From Minisyncoccota bacterium (lineage in GTDB: Bacteria > Patescibacteriota > Minisyncoccia > Minisyncoccales > Minisyncoccaceae), in contig JAQTRG010000012.1 of the NCBI GenBank assembly GCA_028711945.1, forward strand, positions 1-10,678: a stretch of 10,678 bases of DNA. Reading direction: 5' to 3'. The position numbers and the translations under genes were made by a program. This document shows, in pieces, positions 1 through 7,585 of this stretch. The number at the start of each line of letters is the position of its first letter. Within the stretch, counting starts at the first letter, position 1. The notes under the pieces were generated by a model. It searched no databases. It was not told the origin of the DNA and saw only the letters and a list, made by a program, of their open reading frames with translations.

Positions 1-537
1 TCTTTCAATAAGTATTCTTCTGCAATCCTTTACGATATTAAACACCATCATTTGACAAAAGAAAGTGGAAAAAGCTGAAAAAAAGAAAGTAGCTATCGCA
101 CCTCCAACTGTTATCACTAGAATATCCAACCATGAAGCCGAACTGATAAAGGCAGTTAAAATAACCAAAAACATAACCAATAATCCACTTGCAACCACAT
201 TCATAAAAGTTGATCCACAAAGAAAAAGTAATGAACTAAAAGTTCTTTTAACCTCGTCGACAGGAATATTAGGATTAATACCATTGTTAACCACATTTTT
301 ATTTATCAAAGGAATATCATTCCCTGATAAAAATCCTATACCTCCATATCTCAGAATAGAAATAAAAGATAAAATAAAGAAATATATTGGCGAAGTCAAA
401 ATGAAAACCTGTCTAGAATTACCCTGGTCAAACGAAGCAATGGTTAAAATAAGAACATATGAAAAAGCACTACATAATAATCCCCAGCCAATAACAGGAA
501 ATAAAAACTTTAAAGTATATGGAATTTTAATTCTCAT
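1..537 (-). CDS. Multi-pass membrane protein of unknown function (partial, C-terminus beyond window)
   Basis: An open frame without stops runs on the minus strand from an ATG at 537 to the window edge, 179 codons. It begins MRIKIPYTLKFLFPVIGWG. Hydrophobic stretches that could be membrane helices lie at about residues 8-35, 44-62, 107-134 and 138-165. Between the second and third there is a polar loop at about 65-105 (GNDIPLINKN...IPVDEVKRTF). The readable part ends in a basic segment (KDCRRILIER), as at a cytoplasmic boundary. The start overlaps the end of glyQS by 11 bp, with a modest purine run (AAAAAAGAG) upstream, so translation is probably coupled to glyQS. I do not recognise the family. 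The hydrophobic pattern and the overlap make it convincing as a gene; the function is unknown. A plus-strand frame over the same bases (65-565) is its antisense shadow. Confidence 0.8.
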   Translation of the reverse strand, partial: MRIKIPYTLKFLFPVIGWGLLCSAFSYVLILTIASFDQGNSRQVFILTSPIYFFILSFISILRYGGIGFLSGNDIPLINKNVVNNGINPNIPVDEVKRTFSSLLFLCGSTFMNVVASGLLVMFLVILTAFISSASWLDILVITVGGAIATFFFSAFSTFFCQMMVFNIVKDCRRILIER

Positions 538-1861
538 ATATCTCTTTTTTAATTCTTTGTGTTAAATCTTGTATATTTATTCTCTCTTGTTGCATAGTGT
601 CCCTATTCCTCAAGGTAACATCATTTTTTTCCAAAGTGTCAAAATCGATTGTTACTGCAAAAGGAGTTCCTATTTCATCATGTCTCCTGTATCTTCTTCC
701 TATCGCACCAACCTCATCGTAAGAACAAGCAAAATTTTGTTTTAACATTCCATACACTTCTCTTGCCTTATTAGTAATATCTGGCTTGTTTTTAACTAAT
801 GGAAGGATAGCTACTTTGATTGGAGCTAATTTCTTGTTAATTCTTAAAAGGGTTTCTTTTTCTTTAACTGATTCGGTAGTTGTTGTTCTTCCTCCTTCTA
901 TTTCTTCATATGCATCGCACAACACCGCAAGAATAGTTCTTTCAACCCCACAAGAAGGCTCGATAACATATGGAATATATTTCTCCTTAGTATCGTCTTC
1001 AAAGTATGTTAAATCTTGCCCTGAAAACTTCTGATGCTGAGTTAAATCAAAATCAGCTCTACTAGCAATGCCCTCAATCTCTGACCAGCCAATCGGAAAC
1101 CTGTATTCGATATCAACACAACCTTTAGCATAGTGAGCCAACTCATCTTTTTCTTGCCTTCTCACTCTTAAATTTTCTGGTTTGATTCCTAATTCTTCTG
1201 TGTACCATCTCATTCTTTCTTTTATCCAATCTTCAAATATTTTGTCTTCAGTCCCAGGCTTAACAAAATACTCTAGTTCCATTTGTTCAAATTCTCTTGT
1301 TCTGAAGATAAAATTCCCTGGAGTTATTTCATTTCTAAATGCTTTTCCAATCTGAGCAATTCCAAATGGTAACTTCATTCTTTGTGTATCAACAATATTT
1401 TTGTAATTAACAAAAATTCCTTGGGCTGTTTCTGGTCTTAAATATGCAATTGCAGTAGAATCTTCAACCGGACCGATAAAGGTTTTGAACATTAAATTAA
1501 AATTCCTAGGCTCCATCATTTCTCCCCCACACTCAGGACATTTCTTTGGATCTTCTAAATGATCTGACCTAAATCTCTTGTGACATTTCTTGCATTCAGA
1601 TAAAGGATCAGAAAAAGTTTCAGTATGCCCAGAAGCTTTCCAAATGTTTGGATTCATAATAATTGAACTATCTAATCCAACAACATCTTCTCTTCTCTGA
1701 ACCATGGCTCTCCACCAAGAATCTTTTATATTCTTTTTAAGCTCGACTCCCAAAGGTCCGAAGTCATAAAAACCGCCCAACCCTCCATATATATCAGAAG
1801 AAGGAAAGACAAAACCTCTCCTTTTGCAAAATGAAACTATTTTTTCAAAACTATTTTCCAT
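527..1861 (-). CDS. glyQS: Glycyl-tRNA synthetase, single-chain alpha2 type (GlyQS/GlyS)
   Basis: This class II synthetase charges tRNA-Gly with glycine in the cytoplasm, using ATP. At 444 residues it is close to the shorter bacterial single-chain enzymes. The N-terminal family signature is at residues 16-38 (GFVFPSSDIYGGLGGFYDFG). A zinc-ribbon-like insertion carries C90, C93, C108 and C111. Motif 2 is at about 175-197, with FRNEITPGN and FRTREFEQMELE. Motif 3 is at about 301-313 (EPSCGVERTILAV). The C-terminal anticodon-binding domain occupies about 345-444 and includes GRRYRRHDEIGTP. This is the archaeal/eukaryotic/Gram-positive form, not the alpha2-beta2 GlyQ+GlyS form. An 87-bp gap precedes it, containing a promoter whose -10 box lies 6 nt from the ATG, and no Shine-Dalgarno is visible. 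The end overlaps the downstream membrane protein gene. Confidence 0.97.
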   Translation of the reverse strand: MENSFEKIVSFCKRRGFVFPSSDIYGGLGGFYDFGPLGVELKKNIKDSWWRAMVQRREDVVGLDSSIIMNPNIWKASGHTETFSDPLSECKKCHKRFRSDHLEDPKKCPECGGEMMEPRNFNLMFKTFIGPVEDSTAIAYLRPETAQGIFVNYKNIVDTQRMKLPFGIAQIGKAFRNEITPGNFIFRTREFEQMELEYFVKPGTEDKIFEDWIKERMRWYTEELGIKPENLRVRRQEKDELAHYAKGCVDIEYRFPIGWSEIEGIASRADFDLTQHQKFSGQDLTYFEDDTKEKYIPYVIEPSCGVERTILAVLCDAYEEIEGGRTTTTESVKEKETLLRINKKLAPIKVAILPLVKNKPDITNKAREVYGMLKQNFACSYDEVGAIGRRYRRHDEIGTPFAVTIDFDTLEKNDVTLRNRDTMQQERINIQDLTQRIKKEIYEN

Positions 1862-1867
1862 ATATAC

Positions 1868-1896
1868 ATACTATCAAAAAACACAAAATAAGCCAA
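1868..1896 (-). promoter_or_regulatory. Putative glyQS promoter, leaderless geometry
   Basis: On the minus strand, TTGGCT (1896-1891) is followed by a 17-nt spacer and TAGTAT (1873-1868). The -10 is extended (TGATAGTAT). Only 6 nt (GTATAT) separate the -10 box from the glyQS ATG, so normal initiation would start the RNA at or next to the A of ATG. The same layout recurs before the phosphatase gene, argS and smpB. The motif is seen in the sequence; promoter activity is inferred. Confidence 0.55.
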
Positions 1897-1948
1897 GTTT
1901 CATTAGATTAAACGATATTAACTTAATAAACAAGTTGATACTTTAAAA

Positions 1949-3580
1949 TTATTCTCCAACAGTTTCTGCGTACAGCTCATCTGTTTTAACTGTTAGCTCC
2001 TTGCTGGTCCATTGATCTGTTCCAGAAAGCTGCATTGCTCCTAAAAGAAATATATCTTTTTCTGTTATTTGGGGCTGAACTGAAATCTGAAAAGCACAAA
2101 TCTTTGGATCCTTTATCACCCCTGTGCCAGCAGCAAAGCTTCCAATATCACACATTACTTCACTAGTATTTTCATCAAAAGTAACCTCCGTTCCTTCTGG
2201 ATATGTCTTGCCTTCAAAAGTAACGCTTTCTGGAAGCACTGTTCTCATCTTTACATTCTCAAGGTCATTATAGCTATTAGTTGCTTTCCATTCTACAGTT
2301 AAGAAAGTCTTTTGATCTTTTTCTAATGGATATGGACCTGAATTCTCAAAGTACTTACTCTCTACATATATATACTGATTAGCTGTAATCACAGAATTAA
2401 TCTTTGTCAAAAACTCTTGCCTTGACTCTCCTAATGTTATTTTATTCTTAATGATAGGATTCTTATCATTTAATGATTTCATTGTCCATTGTGGTTCTAT
2501 ATTAACCCAAAATTCTATCTTCCCAACTTGTCCTGCTTCTAATAATTTCAACTCAGGAACCTTTGTTCCGTCCCAAACGATAGAATTATCTCCTTTTTGA
2601 TTGGTTCCATCAATAGCTTTAATAGAATTAAGATCTAAATGAGTTCCTTCTAATCTTGATATTAATACTAAATCTTCTAAGTTATTATCTCCAACATTTC
2701 TAAAAGTAATTTCGTAGTGCAATTGATCTCCTGGACTAGCAATATAGTTTTCGCTTCCATTAATTTTTTCTGTAATGTATAGAGATGGTGCAATTATTTC
2801 TACGCCTTTAACAACTTCTTTTAATAAAATGAATTCTCCATTCTGCCAAATTCCAATCCTTACCTTAAAAGCTTTTTGTTCCATTGATTGCCCATTCAAA
2901 ATTCCTGATACTTCAATTCTTCCAAAACCAGCTTCACCTAAAACTGGAATATCCCATTGAGTATTATCTAATCCTTTGGGTTGAGAATACAAGAATTCAA
3001 AATCAGTAGGATACTGGATATAGCAGGTAAGGTCTTTAAGGGTATAATCAACATTAGAAGAATATGCTACTTTCAATGTCATTGCTTTGCCTGTTGCTGC
3101 TTTAGATGGAATATCCAAAGTAAGATCTAAAGGAATTGCTCCCAAAATAGTGGTAAAGGTAGTTGCTGCTTCACTTCTTGTTTTCAAATCTTTTGGTTGG
3201 AATGAGACCCTAGCCTTAGCAATCCTTGTATCGCCTTCCTTCCCCAGCATTCTAGACTCAAATTTAAATGTTCTTTCTTCTCCTGGATAAATATCTCCTC
3301 CTAATTGATCTGAATTCATAACTTTAATCTTTTCTCCTGTTTCTAGAATTGTTCCTTCAGGATATTCAAAAGTTAGCTCAGGTTTTTCTAGCCTGATTGT
3401 TCCATTGTTTTTGAATTTAACTATATATTCAATATTTTCTCCAATTGCTGTTTTTTCTGGTCCAAGTATTTCTAATTTCAAAGCCTCTTTGGAAAAAGAC
3501 ATTTTATTCCAAGAGATAGATCCTACGAGCACTAAAATAATCAAAATTAATATGGAAAAAATTATTGTATTTTTCTTCAT
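1949..3580 (-). CDS. Membrane-anchored extracellular protein with Ig-like (DUF11/CARDB-style) repeats
   Basis: This 543-residue protein has a short basic N-terminus (MKKN) and one hydrophobic helix at about residues 5-24, with no lipobox, so it is probably anchored by an uncleaved signal. The rest is beta-rich and made of about four modules, at roughly 33-147, 150-265, 268-395 and 400-535. Each starts with a phrase like 'AIGENIEYIVKFKNNGTIRL' or 'SPGDQLHYEITFRNVGDNNL', followed by a Y/LP-containing strand. This is the rhythm of conserved-repeat (DUF11) and CARDB-like Ig-fold domains of cell-surface proteins. No catalytic motif is visible, so an adhesive or envelope structural role is inferred. 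It starts 5 bp after the ileS stop without a Shine-Dalgarno, so it is probably read from the ileS message. The domain family is assigned from pattern only. Confidence 0.85.
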   Translation of the reverse strand: MKKNTIIFSILILIILVLVGSISWNKMSFSKEALKLEILGPEKTAIGENIEYIVKFKNNGTIRLEKPELTFEYPEGTILETGEKIKVMNSDQLGGDIYPGEERTFKFESRMLGKEGDTRIAKARVSFQPKDLKTRSEAATTFTTILGAIPLDLTLDIPSKAATGKAMTLKVAYSSNVDYTLKDLTCYIQYPTDFEFLYSQPKGLDNTQWDIPVLGEAGFGRIEVSGILNGQSMEQKAFKVRIGIWQNGEFILLKEVVKGVEIIAPSLYITEKINGSENYIASPGDQLHYEITFRNVGDNNLEDLVLISRLEGTHLDLNSIKAIDGTNQKGDNSIVWDGTKVPELKLLEAGQVGKIEFWVNIEPQWTMKSLNDKNPIIKNKITLGESRQEFLTKINSVITANQYIYVESKYFENSGPYPLEKDQKTFLTVEWKATNSYNDLENVKMRTVLPESVTFEGKTYPEGTEVTFDENTSEVMCDIGSFAAGTGVIKDPKICAFQISVQPQITEKDIFLLGAMQLSGTDQWTSKELTVKTDELYAETVGE

Positions 3581-3585
3581 TGTGT

Positions 3586-6462
3586 TTAATTAATTTTTTT
3601 AATTCCTAAAACTAGTTTACTACCATCAAGTTCTATCTCTTTGATAACATCAAATCCTTCTTTAGAATTAATGAGTTCGTTAGCTAGAACTTCTTTTAAA
3701 ATAGTTTCTTTATTCTTATCTAGGATTATACCAAAGTCTCCCTGATCTTCATAGCATATGTTAATCAAATCTTTCGGACTCAAACCATTATCCTTTCTCA
3801 TCTGCTGTATCTGCCTTACAATCTCCCTCACTGTTCCCTCTTCTTTTAATTCAGGAGTAATATTAATATCTAATTCTATTTCATTATTAATACTAGAATC
3901 AAAGACTACTTCTTTCACATTCACCTCGTCTTTAATTAATCCAATCAATTCTAATTTATCTTTCAATTTAGTTTTAAATTCTTTAACTTTTAATGATTGA
4001 AGTGCTTGTCTAACTTTAATTCCTACTTTTTGTCTTTCAGCCAAAGCTATATTAACAATGTCTCTGCCTTCTTGCATTTCTGTTTCCAATTCTTCATTAA
4101 TTAAATCTAATTGAGGTTCTGGATAATCACATAAGTGAACGCTTTCTTTTCCATTTTTCTTCATTTTCAAATATACCTCTTCTGAAATAAAGGGCGCAAA
4201 AGGAGAAATTAGTTTAGATAATTTAAATAAAACATAATACAAAGTTTGAGTTGCTTCTTCTTTTTCTGTTTCTGTTTCAGGTTTCTGGAATCTTCTCCTT
4301 GACCTTCTAATATACCAATTAGACAAATCATCAATGTAATCATTGAATAGTCTTGCTGCTTTAGTTAATTCATACTTATCCATCCACTTGATAACATCCC
4401 TGTTAAGCTCTTCTGTCTTAGATATTATCCATTGATCAAGTAAATTGCCTGTATCTGGTATTTCTACATTATTCTCTCCTTTGTATGTTTCAAAGAATGT
4501 AAAACAATTTTCGATTGCAGAAACAATCTTTCTCCATACTTCTTTTACCCTGTCTTCTGAAAACCTGTACTCTTCTCCAATATTAGTTGAAGATAACAAA
4601 AAGTATCTTAATGAATCAGCCCCATACCTATCAAATACATCTTTCATATCAGGATAATTCTTTAACTTCTTAGAGAGCTTCCTTCCTTTGTCATCTAATA
4701 CAAGTCCATTAACAACAACATTTCTAAAAGCAGGATTATCTTTTCCCAATCCAATATCATCTATCGTTAATGCAGCTGCTAAAATATGTAGAGTATAGAA
4801 CCAACCTCTAGTCTGGTCTAATCCTTCAGCGATAAAATCTGCTGGATATGTCTTTTCTACTAATTCTTTATTCTCAAATGGATAGTGCCATTGAGCATAT
4901 GGCATAGAGCCTGATTCAAACCAACAATCAAAAACCTCTGAAGTTCTCTTCATTTCTTTTCCACACTTAGGACACTTTAATTTAACTTCATCTATATATG
5001 GAAGATGAAGATTCTTTAAATCATATTCCTTAACAGATAGATTCTTTAATTCTTCAATTGATTCAACACAAGTCCTCTCTCCGCATTCACATTCCCAAAT
5101 TGGAATTGGAGCGCCCCAAAATCTTTTCCTAGCAACATCCCAATCTCTAGCACCTTCAAGCCATTTACCAAACCTTCCCTCTTTCAAGTGACTAGGCACC
5201 CAATTAATCTTCTCATTATTCTTTAACAACTTGTCTTTAATCTTAGTAACTAAAATATACCAAGACTCGATAGCATAGTATAGAAGTGGAGTATCGCATC
5301 TCCAACAGAAAGGATATTCATGAACTATTAATTCTTCTTTTAAGATAACATTTCTTTCTTTTAATGTTTCTATTATCCTATGATCAACATCTTTAACAAA
5401 TTCTCCTTGAAAATCAGATACTTCTTTCTTAAACTTTCCATCTGTATCAACTGTATGGAAGAAAGGAAGATTATATTCTTTTCCTAAATTAAAATCATCT
5501 TCACCATACATTGGGTTAATATGTACTATTCCTGTACCATCAACTGACGAAACAAATTCACCTGGAAGAATCTGATATGCATTCTTAATATTGTCTACCT
5601 TTTCTTCTTTTAAATAATTAAATAATGGTTCGTATTTAATACCAATCAAATCCTTCCCTTTGAATTTCTTAATTGTTTTGTATTCTTCTTCAATAACTGA
5701 CAGTCTTTCTGTGGCTAATACATATTCTTGGTTGGTTTCTGTTTTGATAAAGCTGTATTCTAATTCTTTGTTAACAGCTAAAGCAACATTACCCGGCAAA
5801 GTCCATGGAGTAGTTGTCCAAACTAAGAAGAAAGCATCCTCTAATTCTTTATTCTCAATTACTTTAAATTTAACATATATTGATTTATCTCTTGTTTCCT
5901 TGTATCCCTGATTAACTTCAAAGTTAGAAAGAGTAGTAGCACATCTAGGACAATATGGAGAAACACGATAGTTTCTAGAAACTAAGTCTTTTTTCCATAA
6001 TCTACTAAATACCCACCAAACTGATTCAATATAGTTATTATCTAATGTAGAATAGGCTTGATCATAATCTGCCCATCTGCCTACTCTTTTCAATGATTCT
6101 TGGAAATCAGCAGTACAAGCAAAAACAGAAGCTCTGCAAGCATCATTGAATTTCTCTATCCCCATCTCTTCAATCTGTTTCTTGTTTTTAATTCCTAATT
6201 CTTTTTCAATTAAGTTCTCTACTGGCAAACCATGACAATCCCAACCAACTCTTCTTGGCACTTGATATCCTTTCATAGTCCAGTATCTCAAAACAGTATC
6301 TTTAATAGTAGTTGCTAAGACATGGCCATAGTGTGGCTTACCAGTTGCAAAAGGAGGACCGTCATAGAAACTAAAATATGGAGAACCTTTTCTGTTCTCT
6401 ATTGATTTATGGAAAATATCATTATCTTCCCAAAATTTTAATATCTCTTCTTCTTTATTCAT
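3586..6462 (-). CDS. ileS: Isoleucyl-tRNA synthetase, type 2 (eukaryote/archaea-like)
   Basis: This class I synthetase charges tRNA-Ile and edits mischarged valine. The class signature HYGH is at residues 44-47, followed by GWDCHGLPVE at 73-82. The CP1 editing domain spans about 180-400, with VWTTTPWTLPGN (214-225) and GTGIVH..P.YGEDD (309-323). Metal-binding pairs lie at C171/C174, C386/C389, C458/C460 and C497/C500. The KMSKS loop reads KLSKK at 595-599. A helical anticodon-binding domain follows, from about 650 onward. At 958 residues it is somewhat shorter than typical type 2 enzymes of about 1030-1090, mainly in the C-terminal part. Type 2 IleRS are often insensitive to mupirocin; that is family knowledge and not shown here. 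The start overlaps the phosphatase gene by 8 bp (ATGAATAA), implying translational coupling. Confidence 0.97.
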   Translation of the reverse strand: MNKEEEILKFWEDNDIFHKSIENRKGSPYFSFYDGPPFATGKPHYGHVLATTIKDTVLRYWTMKGYQVPRRVGWDCHGLPVENLIEKELGIKNKKQIEEMGIEKFNDACRASVFACTADFQESLKRVGRWADYDQAYSTLDNNYIESVWWVFSRLWKKDLVSRNYRVSPYCPRCATTLSNFEVNQGYKETRDKSIYVKFKVIENKELEDAFFLVWTTTPWTLPGNVALAVNKELEYSFIKTETNQEYVLATERLSVIEEEYKTIKKFKGKDLIGIKYEPLFNYLKEEKVDNIKNAYQILPGEFVSSVDGTGIVHINPMYGEDDFNLGKEYNLPFFHTVDTDGKFKKEVSDFQGEFVKDVDHRIIETLKERNVILKEELIVHEYPFCWRCDTPLLYYAIESWYILVTKIKDKLLKNNEKINWVPSHLKEGRFGKWLEGARDWDVARKRFWGAPIPIWECECGERTCVESIEELKNLSVKEYDLKNLHLPYIDEVKLKCPKCGKEMKRTSEVFDCWFESGSMPYAQWHYPFENKELVEKTYPADFIAEGLDQTRGWFYTLHILAAALTIDDIGLGKDNPAFRNVVVNGLVLDDKGRKLSKKLKNYPDMKDVFDRYGADSLRYFLLSSTNIGEEYRFSEDRVKEVWRKIVSAIENCFTFFETYKGENNVEIPDTGNLLDQWIISKTEELNRDVIKWMDKYELTKAARLFNDYIDDLSNWYIRRSRRRFQKPETETEKEEATQTLYYVLFKLSKLISPFAPFISEEVYLKMKKNGKESVHLCDYPEPQLDLINEELETEMQEGRDIVNIALAERQKVGIKVRQALQSLKVKEFKTKLKDKLELIGLIKDEVNVKEVVFDSSINNEIELDINITPELKEEGTVREIVRQIQQMRKDNGLSPKDLINICYEDQGDFGIILDKNKETILKEVLANELINSKEGFDVIKEIELDGSKLVLGIKKIN

Positions 6463-7051
6463 ATATTTCTCTTACCTCACCTGTTTGTATCATTGTACAA
6501 GCTCTATTATCTAAAAGTGTTTGATTGTCTGTTCCTTTTATATATCCTTCTAATAGCCATAAAGCATCTCCATGAGAAACGATGAGAATAGTTTTGTTTT
6601 GATAATTATTTTCAATATCATTCAAAACTTTAACCATCCTCTCTCTGCACTGATTCCATGATTCACCATTAGGAAGTGGGTCTTCAAAAGCTCTCATTCT
6701 TTCGTTGTCATAGAATGCCCATAAATCATCCTTGTGTTTTCCTCCAAAATCTCCCCAATTCAAGTCTCTTAATCTTGTATCATATATTATCTTTTCTGAA
6801 TCAAATCCAATTATATCAGATACAATTTTAGCTGTTTGTTTGGTTCTCAAAATGTCTGAACAAAAAATCTGATCAATTCCCTTATCTTTCAATGCTTCTC
6901 CAGCCCTTTTGGCTTCTTCTATTCCTTGTTCAATTAAAGAACAAGGAGGAGTGTCATCTGGCCAGCAATATACGATATCTTTCTTTTCTGTTTGATGGAT
7001 ATTTTTGCCATGTCTTAAGAAAATATATTTGTTTTTTAAGGCTAACTTCAT
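6455..7051 (-). CDS. Histidine phosphatase superfamily protein (phosphoglycerate mutase-like)
   Basis: This 198-residue protein has the branch-1 histidine phosphatase layout. The nucleophile motif LRHGK is at residues 12-16 (H14). SDILRTKQTA at 65-74 supplies the second arginine (R69). The second catalytic histidine is in VSHGD at 158-162 (H160). The segment that usually offers a glutamate proton donor reads RLRDLNWGDFGG (93-104), with aspartate D96 at or near that position. The length is typical of small phosphatases such as CobC/GpmB-like proteins, and the substrate cannot be read from sequence. It has its own promoter and overlaps ileS by 8 bp, so it is the first gene of the phosphatase-ileS-surface protein operon. 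No Shine-Dalgarno is seen. A housekeeping phosphatase acting on a small metabolite or RNA-linked phosphate is possible but undetermined. Confidence 0.92.
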   Translation of the reverse strand: MKLALKNKYIFLRHGKNIHQTEKKDIVYCWPDDTPPCSLIEQGIEEAKRAGEALKDKGIDQIFCSDILRTKQTAKIVSDIIGFDSEKIIYDTRLRDLNWGDFGGKHKDDLWAFYDNERMRAFEDPLPNGESWNQCRERMVKVLNDIENNYQNKTILIVSHGDALWLLEGYIKGTDNQTLLDNRACTMIQTGEVREIYE

Positions 7052-7057
7052 ACTGTT

Positions 7058-7086
7058 AAATTAGCAGATTTTAAGAAAGAGGGCAA
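7058..7086 (-). promoter_or_regulatory. Putative promoter of the phosphatase-ileS operon, leaderless geometry
   Basis: On the minus strand, TTGCCC (7086-7081) is followed by a 17-nt spacer and TAATTT (7063-7058), preceded by TGC, which makes an extended -10. Six nt (AACAGT) then lead to the ATG at 7051. The -35 box touches the end of the preceding gene's putative terminator, so the 74-bp gap is fully used as terminator plus promoter. Confidence 0.55.
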
Positions 7087-7115
7087 TAAAAATAAATTAA
7101 TCTATGCTTAATTTA
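7085..7115 (-). terminator. Weak AT-only intrinsic terminator candidate after the DpnI-like gene
   Basis: Reading the minus strand just after the 7126 stop, an 8-bp perfect inverted repeat TAAATTAA/TTAATTTA (7115-7108 and 7100-7093) has a 7-nt loop (GCATAGA) and is followed at once by TTTTTATT (7092-7085). The position and U-tract are right, but the stem has no G-C pair, so termination would be inefficient. Confidence 0.45.
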
Positions 7116-7125
7116 ATATCAAATA

Positions 7126-7557
7126 CTACTTTTTATACACAACAAAATGAGGCAATTTATCTAGTCCAATATAATTAAACATTTTATAATTTGCTCTTCT
7201 CGCAGTTGATGATAATTGATATTTTCTAAGATTTTCTTTGGGTATAAATGGATAAAATCTTATTTCTTGCTTTGTTTCATTCTTTTCTCGCCATTTAAAA
7301 TTAGTAAAAATTGGTGGCGTAATAAAGCCAGACTTTAAAACTTTTTCCATAATGTCCCAACCAGCACCAAAAATAACTGCCTTTGGTTTGCTTGCATTAG
7401 TTTTTACTTGAGCACGAAAAGAACATCCTACGCATTGAACATCATATAAAGGATAATTTAATGGCAAAATCATTAACTTTTTACCACAATTTGGACAAGG
7501 CACCAAATCTACTATTTCTAATTCTCCCTTGTCGCCATTTTGTTTATTAATAAACAT
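7126..7557 (-). CDS. Small zinc-ribbon PD-(D/E)XK-like protein resembling the DpnI catalytic domain
   Basis: This 143-residue protein carries two zinc-binding pairs, C21-P-N-C24 and C42-V-G-C45. They sit in a frame that matches DpnI as I recall it: CPNCG, about 15 residues, D39-x-x-C42-x-x-C45, five residues on Q50, then K52. In DpnI the corresponding catalytic residues are D53, E64 and K66, with the same D-to-C, C-to-E and E-to-K spacing. Near the C-terminus TARRA (118-122), followed by an aromatic segment, mirrors TARRAGW of DpnI. The Glu-to-Gln change gives a D-QxK site, as found in Mrr-type nucleases. DpnI's C-terminal winged-helix domain is absent, so this is a minimal domain. It lies 28 bp after argS, with a TTTAAT hexamer 6 nt before the ATG and a GAGGAA too far away (about 19 nt) for a good Shine-Dalgarno. 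The nuclease role is inference; a DNA-binding or inactive role remains possible. Confidence 0.75.
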   Translation of the reverse strand: MFINKQNGDKGELEIVDLVPCPNCGKKLMILPLNYPLYDVQCVGCSFRAQVKTNASKPKAVIFGAGWDIMEKVLKSGFITPPIFTNFKWREKNETKQEIRFYPFIPKENLRKYQLSSTARRANYKMFNYIGLDKLPHFVVYKK

Positions 7558-7585
7558 AAAATTATTAAACTATTCTTCCTCTACC

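Noticed and set aside
65..565. Plus-strand open frame of 166 codons
   Set aside because: It is antisense to a stop-free minus-strand frame with clear membrane helices and a gene-overlap start; its own protein is lysine-rich with no family features.
1916..1940. Imperfect inverted repeat between the surface protein gene and glyQS (AACTT/AAGTT core)
   Set aside because: The core is 5 bp with a mismatch on the minus strand and no U-tract follows, so it is not supported as a terminator.
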